From Siphonodentalium dalli (taxonomy: Eukaryota; Mollusca; Scaphopoda; Gadilida; Siphonodentaliidae), in assembly GCA_032622095.1 (NCBI GenBank), contig CP136066.1:60978609-61042608 (forward strand): 64,000 nt of DNA, in the 5' to 3' direction. This document shows positions 19,910 through 31,277 of the stretch, in pieces (the first letter of the stretch is position 1; every line of letters begins with the position of its first letter). Under the pieces are notes generated by a model. That model ran no database searches, was not told the DNA's origin, and worked only from the letters and a program-made list of their open reading frames with translations. The translations under genes and the position numbers were made by a program.

Positions 19910-20167
19910 ATGTCTTCTGACAGTGAATTCGAAGTTTCTCAGAAAGGAAAGAACAGAGGGAGTTTAAAAAGAAAACTTTTAGATAATTTGGCTGATATAG
20001 AAGAGATAGGACAACAAATTTCAATATTAGCTGATAAAAATGCTAAAATTTTGTATAGGATATCTAAATTGAATTCAGCTGATAAATTAAAAAAGACTCG
20101 TGTTAGATGTTATGAATGTAACGGAGATCATTTAAGACCAGACTGTCCATATCTTAAAAAAGATTGA
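19910..20167 (+). CDS. zinc-knuckle protein
   Basis: An 85-aa protein from the ATG at 19910 (MSSDSEFEVSQ); an in-frame ATG at 19880 would add MLFYNIFKIK. The middle is a probable short coiled coil (LADIEEIGQQISILADKN). The C-terminus has a C-x2-C-x3-H-x4-C zinc knuckle, CYECNGDHLRPDC, followed by basic residues. Such knuckles bind single-stranded nucleic acid; the x3 spacing differs from the common x4 gag-type knuckle. It is the last gene, about 90 bp before the right TIR. A virion nucleic-acid-binding role is plausible but unproven. Confidence 0.7.
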   Translation: MSSDSEFEVSQKGKNRGSLKRKLLDNLADIEEIGQQISILADKNAKILYRISKLNSADKLKKTRVRCYECNGDHLRPDCPYLKKD

Positions 20168-20254
20168 TTTGATTATGTTTGTTTTATGATATATTTAATA
20201 TATATTGATCAAAATATTGATATAATTGTGTTTGTTTATGATATATATTATTAA

Positions 20255-20978
20255 TATTCATTAAAGGAACTAAAGTGTGAAGGGTTCCACATTTCGTTTT
20301 CTACGAGACTCTGTAATATCGAGTTTTATGAGATCGAATAGTGTTACCTACAAATCTACAATAACGAAGAAACAGTTCCGAAACTAACAAATATTCCATG
20401 TGTTTTAGCCTTGTGGTTTTTTACATGCACGAGGTTATTCACTAGCGAATAATTCATCTCATTTAGGACTATTATTATCATAACCTATTAACTATATTAC
20501 ATATCAATACATGTATTCAATCGTGCGTACTAATCCTTCAAATATTTACTAGTTAGCCTGACTATATCATCTGCCTAGAAATAGTTTGCTTTACTATACC
20601 ATCTGCCTATTAGATATACATCATTACCTAACATAAAATAGCTCGTATTGTAGCTTATCTATGCCTTCAAATAGTTACTAGTTCGTCTGTCTATAACATC
20701 TGCCTAGAAGCGCGTATTGTAGCTGATCTAATCCTTCAAATAGTTACTAGTTAGCCTGACTATATCATCTGCCTAGAAATAGTTTGCTTACTATAACCAT
20801 CTGCCTAGAAATAGTTTGCTTACTATAACCATCTGCCTAGAAATAGTTTGCTTACTATAACCATCTGCCTAGAAATAGTTTGCTTACTATAACCATCTGC
20901 CTAGAAATAGTTATTAGTATGTCTTACAATACCTTACCTTCTGTCAAGTATACGGAAAGATTCTACTTATACACTACT
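20255..20978 (-). repeat. Polinton right TIR (724 bp)
   Basis: Inverse of the left TIR with the same four 32-bp repeats (about 20784-20911). The inner boundary falls near CATTAAAGGAACTAAAGTGT, about 90 bp after the stop of the zinc-knuckle gene. Confidence 0.93.
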
Positions 20979-20984
20979 ACGGTG
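20979..20984. repeat. target-site duplication, right (ACGGTG)
   Basis: Exact direct repeat of 7728-7733, immediately after the last TIR base. Confidence 0.9.
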
Positions 20985-21250
20985 TACTATAAGCCAGCTG
21001 GAGTCCGGGTTTTACCCGTGATCCTATCTGAAATACCGACCGAAAATACTCTCAAGGGGATGTTGAATTGTCCCGACCCTTAATTTTCCCTTTGGTTGAC
21101 CGTTATATAATAAGTTTTTGTAATATCTAGCTATCTTACATTACAAACGTGATATGTTTACGGTATGACAAGGTTCCAAAACAATTTAGGTTATGTTAAA
21201 GAAAACCCACAGGAAGATTTTACCAGGATATTAGTATGTTGGTGCAAATA

Positions 21251-21985
21251 AATAACTCTGGTGAAAATGGGTGGACGAAATCCGTGCTATGTATGTAGCT
21301 ATTCCTCCATGTTGCCTATCACCATATCAAATATCAGCTAAATCTGCCCAGTGGTTGCTGAACAATAATGCAAAATGTTTGTACGGACGGACAAAATTGA
21401 AATTTCTAAGTAAAAAAAGGGGGGGGGGGGCATAACTTTGATGAAAATGGGTGGACGAAACCCGCGTTATGTATGTAGCTGTTCCCCCATGTTGTTCTAT
21501 CATCGTACAAAATATAAGCTAAATCTGCCCAGCTGTAGCTAAACAATAATGCAAAATGTTTGTTCGGACGGACAAAATTGAAATTTCCAAGTAAAAAAAA
21601 AGGGGGGGGGGGGCAACTTTGGTAAAAATGGGTGGACGAAACCCACGTTATGTATGTAGCTGTTACCCCATTCTGCCTATCACCATACCAAATATCAACT
21701 AAATCTGCCCAGCGGTTGCTGAACAATAATGCAAAATGCTTGTACGGACGGACAAAATTGAAATTTCTAAGTCAAAAAGGGGGGGGGGGGGGGGCATAAC
21801 TTTGGTGAAAATGGGTGGACGAAACCCGCGTTATGTATGTAGCTGTTCCCCCATGCTGTTCTATCATCATACCATATATAAGCTAAATATGCCCAGCTGT
21901 AGCTAAACAATAATGTAAAATGTTTGTTTGTACGGACGGACGTACGGACATACGTACGGAGACTATATATCCGCCGACTTCAAGT
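21251..21985. repeat. tandem repeat of about 180 bp with poly-G tracts
   Basis: About four copies of a unit containing AAAATGGGTGGACGAAACCC, TATGTATGTAGCTGTT, AAATCTGCCCAG and TTTGTACGGACGGACAAAAT, separated by runs of 10-14 G. It ends in CGGACGTACGGACATACGTA followed by GACTTCAAGTCGGGGGCATA. ORFs through it are repeat translation. This style of CGGACGG/CCGACTTC-type repeat resembles ones I associate with molluscs (recollection, not checked). Confidence 0.8.
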
Positions 21986-22177
21986 CGGGGGCATAATAAA
22001 TAGCGTAACCATATCACTCGACTTGATCAATTAAATGTATCGGCATGATTGGAGGAAAAGGCTTGTAGTTGGATAAACCCTCAACTATCTTGTGGGAAAT
22101 TGTTCCCTACTTGTGGTTTTGTTTCTATGAATATACCCATCTCGGTCAATAAAATCGTTGTTTAGCGTCAATCCAGG

Positions 22178-25100
22178 CACAGGTGCTTGGAATTTGGTCA
22201 AAACCCCTCTTTTATTGGCGGAACCACCACCCGGGACCAAAGGTCACGGAAGGAGTGAAACACGAATTTGTTGCCACCCATTTTGAACTCAACTGTATTC
22301 CTACAAAAAATATATTTTCACTAAAAACTTTTGGTACCTCTTACACCTTAGATGCCAATCTACAACATTCCATAGGTATATTTTACCAGTTCTTCGAAAA
22401 CCTCACTTTATTTCGGTAATGTATTGTAAATTCACCAACGAACACAAATCTGCGACACCTACATCACCCGTTCTAGAATCTGAGTAGCGGAACTGGTACC
22501 GAAATATGCGGAAACTTTAAAACTATGATCCGGAGACGGATAGCATGAAAGTACCGTTTATAATTTCGAACATAGCTGCTGATTACACGTTTATTACATG
22601 ACCGTACCGATGCACTGATCATCATGAACTTTTTGATGGATGATAACATTGGCGTCTAGATGGGAACGAATTATTTTGGGCTCATTTGCATTAAAACATG
22701 CATGGCCATTGGCAGCCATCGTGGATTTAAGTGATACTACTAGATAAATCTTAATCAATAACACAGCCTAGAGCCTGTTTCGATGCTCCTATATCATCAC
22801 GAAATTGTTCATCGATCATGACATTGATATATAGTCGACACCGAGTCATTTTGGGCTTATTTGCATGAAAAAAATGGCCGCCAACAGCCATCTTGGATTT
22901 CAAAATTGCATCATTTAGCACCGTGGGCAAGAGGTCGCAGTGTTGGTCCGATCATAATTAAATTTGTCACGGAGGTTGACATTGACATATAGATGGGAAC
23001 AAGTCATTTTGCTGTGAATTCTCAAAGAAACATGGCCGCCGTCGGATTTCAGCGACAACACCGCATATATAATTAAATCAATAACACTGACTAGAGCCTA
23101 GGCCTATGTCGATGAACCGATCATCGTTAAATTGTTCATGGGTCATGACATTGGTATCAAAATGAGAACGAATCATTGCTAGAGACTGTAACATTGGTGC
23201 GATCGTCGTGTAATTAGTCATAGAAACGTGGCCGCCGTCGGATTTCAGCCACTCGTTTCATCGACCATGAAAGTTACGCCGATGGGGTCATTGTCACAAG
23301 ACTCCGGTCAGTGACGGTCACATTCGTAGCCAGTGTAGCCAGCTTATTTCACCGGCGATCACATTCGTAGTCAGCTTTTCTAATTCGTGGTTTATATTGC
23401 CCGAAATATGACGTCATCACGTTCGTGACTAAAATGTCGACGTCATGCTCCAAAACTGACTTCGTTTATCAACTTATATTCAAATATAATTCGAGCATTC
23501 CAACGACATTGATCCGAAACATCAGGTTATAAATGAACTTATATAAAAACTAAATTCAAGTTGTTTTAATCCATCAACTCAGAAAAATTAGATTAACCTG
23601 ATCGTGTTCATTGAGGCTCGCCTGAATATGAAAAGCTGGCTACAAATGTGATCGCCATAGAAAAGCTGGCTACATCTGTGATCGATTAAAAAACCTGGCT
23701 ACGAATGTGATCGGATCGCGGAGCCTTGTGACAATGACCCCATCAGCGAAAGTTACATTAAGTAATGTTTTTAATATGTTTTTGGTATTTTTGATTTTGA
23801 GAAAAACAATGCCGATGGTGGCTAGCTGTCTTGAATTTAAAATTTGAATTTCCCATTCATGAGCACAGGCTATATAATCATATGCATAAAGCCATTCTTT
23901 GAGAGTTTTGGTGCTGATTCGTTACGACACACGAATCACAAGTGACGTATACTATTTATAGATCCTGGTACCGGTACAGTTGACAATACTTATAGTTGCT
24001 TATTAAATAAAATTTATGTTAGCGAGTTTATCACTAACTCAAATTTATAAACTAGTTATTCGGTAAACCAGTTTGTATTATATACAACTTGCAAACGCAC
24101 AAATAAAACGTATACTGTGAAGAATACGCAGGTTAATTTTGTGCTCTTACATTAAAGAATCTTATTACATTTTGTTACTGTATTTGGCATATTAATGGCG
24201 AGTTTTTGTACCCTACATTGACAAATTTGAATTTCGCGAAACTTAACACTCGTTCTATATATGCATGGCCAATATCGTTACCTAACTCAAGAAAAATGTC
24301 TTCTCTCATCAACTAAGACATATATTTGTTCGTCAGAACTAGTAAAAAACAGCATTTGATGTGGAAATAATTAAGATATTCTGGCAACGAATCTGCACCA
24401 AAACGCACAAAGGAATCGCTTCATGCATAGACATATATACCAGGCCTCCCGTGAGTCTATATATCTTTTTCTTCTACTTCGTGATATTCGACCAGTAATC
24501 AGTTGGTTGATTACTATTACTATTATATGATGGATATTTTAGGCCTATACAACGGAGCGCGACACAAGCTCCTATATGAGAGAGAGAGGGAGCTAGAGAG
24601 TTTTGGTCCCCTTATGACCAATCATTGCAACCAGTAGCATTACAAAGTCAAGTAGTACATATAGGCCTACCTGTACATAACGAACATAAAACAAGAAGAA
24701 AAAAACAATACCAGGTGATCGTGCCATAAATAGAAATAAATTAAATATGAAATATATGTACAAATTACCATTCAGTCAAATGAAGAATATCTTCTTGGGT
24801 AGTCGTCATTTTCATGAGATGATAACAGCAGACACAGAAAAATAGAGAAATTTTCAGGAAAATGCACAAAACATCAGGATTAGATCTTCAAAAACGAGCA
24901 TAGTATGACGCAAACATAAACAGATTTAAGTTTTCTGGCGCCTAAGTTCGAAAACCGCACGCACTTTCAAATATTTTTGAATTTCGCGGGCTTTAAATTT
25001 AGGTTTCGATTTTATTTCGTTCCGACTTTGTTATTCCGGAAAAATGGTTTTGTGCCATTTGTCATTCAGATTCTAGAACGGGTGAGGTTTTCGAAGAACT

Positions 25101-25310
25101 GGAAAAATATACCTATGGAATGTTGTAGATTGGCATCTAAGGTGTAAGAGGTACCAAAAGTTTTTAGTGAAAATATATTTTTTGTAGGAATACAGTTGAG
25201 TTCAAAATGGGTGGCAACAAATTTGTGTTTCACTCCTTCCGTGACCTTTGGTCCCGGGTGGTGGTTCCGCCAATAAAAGAGAGGTTTTGACCAAATTCCA
25301 AGCTCCTGTG
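22178..25310. mobile_element. 3.1-kb non-autonomous TIR transposon
   Basis: Termini CACAGG...CCTGTG are flanked by an exact 7-bp direct repeat ATCCAGG (22171-22177, 25311-25317). TIRs are about 240 bp and nearly identical (22178-22415 and 25082-25310), including GCTTGGAATTTGGTCAAAAC. No long ORF is present, so it is non-autonomous. The interior has degenerate 165-bp repeats (about 22.6-23.24 kb, with GGCCGCC and GACATTG phrases) and a nested element. A 7-bp TSD does not point clearly to one superfamily; P- or hAT-like are candidates. Confidence 0.8.
23278..23747. mobile_element. nested 470-bp MITE, 9-bp TSD
   Basis: The TIR reads GC-C/T-GATGGGGTCATTGTCAC with its inverse GTGACAATGACCCCATC at the other end, flanked by the exact 9-bp repeat GAAAGTTAC (23269-23277, 23748-23756). 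It sits inside the 3.1-kb element. Sub-terminal repeats of AGCTGGCTAC-AA-TGTGATCG occur three times on the right and inverted on the left. A 9-bp TSD is typical of Mutator-like elements. Confidence 0.8.
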
Positions 25311-25329
25311 ATCCAGGTTAAGTTTACCA

Positions 25330-27455
25330 AAACTATGTGTATAAAGGTGGTGGATTTCCTTATTTTATCTTAGTCTATATGCTTCCGTAGATACCCTTCT
25401 TTTATCATGATGTACATGTAAAGTAGGATTGGTAAAAAAGTTGGGACTTATTAGACTATGTCCTTATAGTGAACCTTTAAGTGTACATCCAATCCAAATT
25501 TGCAGGTGGAATACAGAAATTCTATACATAGGAGTCTAATGTATAGTAGCGCATCAAATCATATTCAATCTATTATACGGGTGTAGAAGAAAGATTAACA
25601 AATTTGCACATAAAGGTAAATACTGGTGAATTGAAGCCAAACCAATCTTCGATTGACGGTGGTAAAGCTTATTATCTTGTAAGCATATCCATGGTTGGGT
25701 TGTAAATGTAGTCAGTGGTCCTAATATATATAAAAAGAATATATATACGTAAAAAATAGTTTATTCTAATACGTTGACTATTTTTCCTATGTTTACTGGT
25801 CATCGCTGGGCGGGCACCGTCAGCCAATTAGAACGGAGTAGAATTGGACGAAGGATAACAACATTATTTTCGAATTCAGATTCAATTCAAACTTGTATTA
25901 GTTTTAATTCCAATTGAATGTCCCATTTAAGTAATACAATAAAACACAAATACAAGTAAAGTGAATGGATAAATATAGAGTTATAATAAAGAAACAAACA
26001 TAATACATAACATGCTCAAGGGCCGGTGTTTATAATTCTAATAAATCAGAGTATGAAAGAAACCCACCATATTATATTTGGCAAACAATGGAGAAATAGT
26101 TCATAATATAGAGTGTCATCCCCTTCACTGATATATTTCAATATTCACTGTATACTCGATATACTAATATGTTTGAGCTGACATAAAACCTTTGGTTTTA
26201 AAATGAAAATTAGGATTAAAACAGTGTTAAATTAAAATTGCATTATCATAATCCCAATTCTTAACTATCACCCTTAAACTTATTCTTAAACCAGTATCGC
26301 TAATATTACCAATGATTATTAAACTTACTCATATTAAACTGCCATCAGTATATGAAGTGGCTATATGTAGTATCATAATAGTGGCCTTCAAATAGAATAC
26401 CAAATAATGAAATAAATAATGAGTCGCTTTTACTATATTTGTGAAGGCCTTTACCATCTAGTCTTTACGAACATCTAAACAATAGTAAATACCCTAGCCA
26501 GGCATTTGGTCGACAAGCACTGACTACAAGTGTTACCAAGGTATTGTATTATCCAACTTTGTTTGGCAACAACCGACTGAAGTGTAGGTCCTTGAACATA
26601 AAGTAGCCCAAATGGTTTGTTATTGTGGTGACGACCTGTCTCAAGCTTTAAGAGACTAAACAATAGCTAAAAGTAACTAAACCAAAATAGTCTGCCAATA
26701 TAGGGTTACCGATACAACCAACTATATAGTATGGTTTTGACAATCAGCATTGGGTCGCAGCACTATCTACGGTGACAAACTTTATAATTGTGGAAAAGTA
26801 ACCGTATATTCGAAGAACAAAATGTATCGAAATAACGTCCACATTTTGTAATATAAACATGTGCGCGTTGGTGACATAACCTAATGTAAACCGGCACAGA
26901 TCAATCGCATATTTGAATCCACTATACACTTAATTATAATATCTAACATTAAATTTCAATTCACTTTTGCATTTAAAATGAACTCATGTATCTGCTCGAA
27001 ACAACAACAACACACTGAGCAATTTTAGCGTTGATTTGATAGAAGGAAAGACCGCCCGGTTCTGCATCATTTTCTTCTACCAACAGGGACGTGGCTATAG
27101 GGTATCCGTCTGGGTATTCAGTGATTTAAGGCGCTAGATGAGAACCGACATTTGTCATGCATTTCAAGAAGAGGCAGTTTATGTTAGTATCTCATGAAAA
27201 TTCATTTAAACGACGAGCGGACATAATTATGGATAGATGATTTTGTGTAAGTCGCGTGTCCAACTTTGAAACGCCAAGGTTCGTGATGTTATTCGGTGCA
27301 ATATTCACATAATGTTACGTCACGTAATGTTTACATTACACAGACAGTGACGACCACCAATACCGTGGCTGTTGTAGCATATGAAATAAACACAAGATTT
27401 ATGAAATGAACCCGGCTGGTGAATATTCATGTACAGGATAATACACAACTGTAAA
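25330..27455. other. AT-rich intergenic, no gene seen
   Basis: Only short ORFs without recognisable content. A fragment at about 25788-25838 repeats the left edge of the 5.4-kb repeat. No RNA gene was recognised. Confidence 0.5.
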
Positions 27456-28244
27456 GCCCCGGTTCCATATCCCCGATTTTCCACCCCGAATGTTCCCGAA
27501 TGACTCCCGAATCATAATTTTGCAAAAATCGTGGAGTAAGTTCGGGACGAGTCGGTACAGTGAATTTTTACCCCCGAACATGATCGGGGATATCGGTGCT
27601 ATCGGGGTCGATTCGGGACGATTCTGGGCCCGCTCCCGACAGTTTTGAAATGTTCAAAATATCGGGAACCAAGCCGAATCGCTCCCGATTTGTCAATCAT
27701 CGGGAGAAATTCGGGAGCAATTCGGCACCTATTCGGGAGTAGTCGGCAGTATTCGGCAGTATTCGGCAATATTCGGGTGGATATTCTGGAGTAGTCGGCA
27801 GTATTCGGTAGCTTATTCCCGAATTCGCCATGTGTGGCTGCTTTTATACTGATATCCGGTGTATCTGCAAATTTCGACATCGATTCGGGACGTTCGGCAG
27901 CAATTGAATACCAATTCGGTATTTATTCGGCATCAATTCGGTACCAGTTCGGCATTGATTCGGGGTATTCGGCAACAAGTCGGTAGTAATCTGGGTAATT
28001 CGGCAGCTACTCGCACGAAATTTCGGTATCAGTTCGGGATAATTCTTTATCATTCGGGAAGAAATTCGGAAGCATTCTGGAATACTCGGCAATGTTCGGG
28101 ACGATTAAATTTTGTCATCAGTTCGGCGGCTTTTGGAATAAAACTCGTCCAGAATTCTCTCGAATGCTGCCGATTTGGTCTGGTCCCGAATTGGTGCCGA
28201 ATATACTAATTCGGGACAGAAAATCGGGAATATGGAACCGGGGC
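27456..28244. mobile_element. TIR element built of ATTCGGGA/ATTCGGCA motifs
   Basis: Ends are inverted repeats of about 25 bp (GCCCCGGTTCCATATCCCCG and its near inverse CGGGAATATGGAACCGGGGC). Almost the whole interior is a degenerate array of ATTCGG followed by GA, CA or TA, first in the orientation CCCGAAT, then ATTCGGGA. ORFs on both strands are translations of this array. No target duplication is obvious. Possibly a MITE that carries or generated a satellite. Confidence 0.6.
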
Positions 28245-28392
28245 ATAACCAGATGAAGATCTTGATAATAAAATGTACAATTTGCCTGATATTTGTTTAC
28301 GTTAGAGTAGTGTCCCCTTTGTATAGTAATTATCTTTAGGATTCCCATTCATACAATTTGGCATATTATCTCGAACAGAGAACGCATTTTAA

Positions 28393-28784
28393 CCCTTTAC
28401 CCAACAGAAGGGCCCTGTGCCAATGCATTCTCTTATATATGCGAGTCGACCATAGGTCGCCTCGCATATATAAGAGAATGCATTGGCTTAACACATTAAA
28501 AATTATAAAATTGTTAAAGAATGTAAGAAAAAATGGTAAAAAGTGTTAAAAAAAGATTTTGTTTAGGCCAATGCATTCTCTTATATATGCGAGGCGACCT
28601 ATGGTCGACTCGCATATATAAGAGAATGCATTGGCACAGGGCATAACTGTAACTATCACAATGTGGTCAAGGAGCCGGTTCCAATGATATCCATATGTGT
28701 ATGGTTCTATTGAGACAGACCGAAGATATTTTAGGCTGTTGAAGCTTTATTTGGCCGGTTGTGGCCGGTTTGTTGGGTAAAGGG
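28393..28784. mobile_element. piggyBac-like hairpin MITE, copy 2
   Basis: A 392-bp element flanked by TTAA (28389-28392, 28785-28788) with perfect 14-bp TIRs CCCTTTACCCAACA. It holds the two facing 67-bp hairpins (about 28420-28486 and 28568-28634) separated by about 80 bp, and the same right segment with GGCCGGTT repeats as copies 1 and 3. Confidence 0.85.
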
Positions 28785-28927
28785 TTAAAGGGTTGTCTAA
28801 CAATTACAAAATGCTATTGCTGCTGAGTCTTGATATTTGCCTGCTGACAATGTTAACGTTTTCCTTGTCAGTTCAGCCATGTTAGTAATGCGACTTTCAC
28901 ATGAACGGCGATTATCAGACTTGAGGC

Positions 28928-29854
28928 TAGTCTTCTCGTACTAAAACCAGCTGAGATAGTGTGATGGCGAGATGCTGGTATTTAGTCCGAGTTCGCCTTT
29001 CTATAACACGAGTTACGCCCAGGGTTTGTGGCGGGAATTTGATGTCTATTTTACTCGATTTACCTAACAAATCAATACATGATGCTATACATCGGAAAGA
29101 GCGATATCCTATGGTCATAATGGTGTATAATAATCTAACTTTCATGTTAAATTACACATAGAATATTCCGGTTGATTGCCACTAACATCACTTTGTGTAT
29201 ATGTTTGTTTACGTTTTAACTGAAAGCCGAAGTGTTCCGAAGAACTTCGGCATAATCCGGAGTTTGTTTTGGCCGACGAATTTCGATACAAACAAGATGG
29301 CAGCCCCCATATTTATTCTAATGCACGTTGTGTTTACACTGTTTTAAACTGTGAGAGGGTTGTAATTTCCGTAATTTATTTAATGTATTACATTTATATC
29401 TTCAATGTTTACTTAATCTATTTATTTATTTATTTATTTATTGACACACATAATTACGATTACAATGGAGAATTCATCGTCATGTGCGTGGTTAGTCGAA
29501 AATCTACGGAATAGTTTCAATGGAAAATACCGAACACAGTTCGCGAGGTCAACTGAGTTCGCATACTTTTAAAAATATGTCAACACTGCGGTAAATGTCG
29601 CTTTTCACATTAAATTACCGCTTTCAATTCACAACTGATGTGGGTTTCAGATCAAATATCATGTCTTCTGCGGAAAAAATCCGTTTATTGTCGCAATTGT
29701 GATATTTTATTACATATAATTGAGGTTTTATTTGAGCGGATCACTAACGCTTAACTCGTGTTATAGAAAGCATATGGAGGCGAACTCTGACTAAATACCA
29801 GCATCTCGCCATCCCAATATCTCAGCTGGTTTTAGTACGAGAAGACTTGGATTA
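28928..29854. mobile_element. 927-bp non-autonomous element with 9-bp TSD
   Basis: Inverted arms of about 90 bp (AGTCTTCTCGTACTAAAACC ... and its inverse near 29745-29850) are flanked by an exact 9-bp direct repeat ACTTGAGGC (28919-28927, 29855-29863). The right end carries about seven extra bases before the TSD relative to the left. The interior is non-coding, with a TTTA microsatellite at about 29412-29442. The TSD length suggests a Mutator-like element. Confidence 0.7.
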
Positions 29855-30170
29855 ACTTGAGGCCAAAATCTATGTGATTATCTACTGAATTAATTCACAC
29901 ATGGCATATGCTACGGGGTGGTCCTCTCTCCTGTTTCAGTTTTGTCTCAGTCGTGATATGGCCTAGCCGCTAATCAATCACACTATACGAACAATCCGGA
30001 ATATGCCTTTAGGGTGTATGTCCATTCGAATGGAATGTGCAACGTTTACGTGTTAGTAGTGATGGGGTGATAGGCTCACTGCTGTCTATCATTTGCGTTA
30101 AACTTTATAGAAAGTCGGTCCAAAAATATATATAATTGTACAATCAAATGTATATTATTCTAAACCTTGT

Positions 30171-31277
30171 TCACCCATCCCTGATAAATACGATTATCTT
30201 TTTCGGATCTGCGGTTGAGCTCACAACAAGATGTCCAGAATCCTTATGATATGCAATTGTCCGCGGTGTACCGATTCCGTCATTTTTCGTGAGTAGAGTC
30301 CTGCGATATCTACCATCGGGGTGGAATTCTAGCACTGCTCTTGATTCCGTGCACGCAACATATACATACTCGCCATCGGTGCAAGCTCCATTTGGTCGGC
30401 GTAGTAATGGATGAGAAATCGTCCGGCAGGTCTGAAGGTTCCCATGCACAGCAATAATAGAGTTATCCGAAGTGTCGGTCACGAAAACAAAACCATTATG
30501 TACCATTGTGATGAACACAGGATCTCTAAGTGATGTCGGTAAAGTGCCTTTGGTTTCACCAGTAACACTTATGCGAGAAAAGTGCCAACAACCCTTCGAC
30601 TTCTGTAAGACAGCAAGACCTTGTCCGATAGTGCAGATACTTGTGCATTCCTGGAAACCACAGTCAATTGCTCTTAAGAGAGAGAGGTTTCCAATGCTAT
30701 ACACCGGGATCGTACCATCCGAATCGCCGGTGTAAATCTCTGTGTCCCGGATACAGAAATCGTTTACGCATGCTACTGTTTTATTGCACGACAACTCCTT
30801 CCCACTCGAATCGAGCTTTTGAATCATGTTCGGTTGTTTGGTTGTGAGAAAGATATACGCTGGGCTGGACTGAATATATCGCGCCACAGGATCGTATCCC
30901 GCAAAACGAAAATCAAACAACTTTCTGTAGGTAGCACCGTTCTCATCACCACTCACTATTTTAAGTTCTGCAGTCGTCAATGAAAGTCCAGTGCTCGCGT
31001 TTGGATCGCCTTGTGACGTATGCCCATGTCTCTCTGCGCTCGTGCTCGGCAACTCAGTTCTGCTGAATTCTTCGGAAGAACACTTATGCGATATCCCGCC
31101 TGAAGCTCTTGATTCCTCGCACATTTTCTTCTTGAAAATAAAAACACTTTTTGGATTTTCGGTAGAGCTAACTGCAAGTGTTCGGGTTTCGTAGTGATAT
31201 GATATCGCACGCGGCGTACCCACTGCATCATTTGAGCTGAACATAGTTCTTATATATTCACCATCTATATATGCCAT
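30171..31277 (-). CDS. B-box/propeller gene copy 1, C-terminal part after a frameshift
   Basis: Codes for the C-terminal 360 or so residues of copy 1 in the -1/+1 shifted frame. It aligns along its length with residues about 640-995 of the intact paralogue at 52867-55854. It holds the end of the first propeller-like module (VGTPRAISYHYETRTLAVSS, then TENPKSVFIFK), a linker, and the second module (SPAYIFLTTKQPNMIQKLDS ... SADPKKII-like end). The Met that opens this frame (MAYIDGEYIRT) is probably not a start: paralogue residues continue straight across the break. A single-base indel near 31260-31280, or an assembly error there, separates it from the upstream part. Confidence 0.8.
   Translation of the reverse strand: MAYIDGEYIRTMFSSNDAVGTPRAISYHYETRTLAVSSTENPKSVFIFKKKMCEESRASGGISHKCSSEEFSRTELPSTSAERHGHTSQGDPNASTGLSLTTAELKIVSGDENGATYRKLFDFRFAGYDPVARYIQSSPAYIFLTTKQPNMIQKLDSSGKELSCNKTVACVNDFCIRDTEIYTGDSDGTIPVYSIGNLSLLRAIDCGFQECTSICTIGQGLAVLQKSKGCWHFSRISVTGETKGTLPTSLRDPVFITMVHNGFVFVTDTSDNSIIAVHGNLQTCRTISHPLLRRPNGACTDGEYVYVACTESRAVLEFHPDGRYRRTLLTKNDGIGTPRTIAYHKDSGHLVVSSTADPKKIIVFIRDG

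Larger units (their letters stand above)
7734..20978 (+). mobile_element. Polinton/Maverick (adintovirus-like) element, complete, lacking DNA polymerase
   Basis: A 13,245-bp element with both ends visible. It begins AGTAGTGTATAAGTAGAATC and ends in the exact inverse. The 6 bp outside each end are identical (ACGGTG at 7728-7733 and 20979-20984), the TSD size of Polintons. TIRs are 724 bp and nearly identical. The right half carries ten tightly packed plus-strand genes, including the diagnostic set: A32-like ATPase, retroviral-type integrase, adenain-like protease and capsid proteins. No ORF for protein-primed PolB exists, and the longest ORF in the left 5.3 kb is under 90 codons. It is also shorter than the 15-20 kb usual for autonomous Polintons. 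Intact genes and matching TIRs suggest a recent insertion. Confidence 0.95.

Noticed and set aside
22183-22419. 78-codon ORF at the edge of the 3.1-kb TIR element
   Set aside because: It lies within the terminal inverted repeat and is repeated in inverse at the other end; no transposase feature.
27599-28209. ORFs of 76-116 codons on both strands rich in PNTA/RIS motifs
   Set aside because: They arise from the ATTCGG array within a TIR element.
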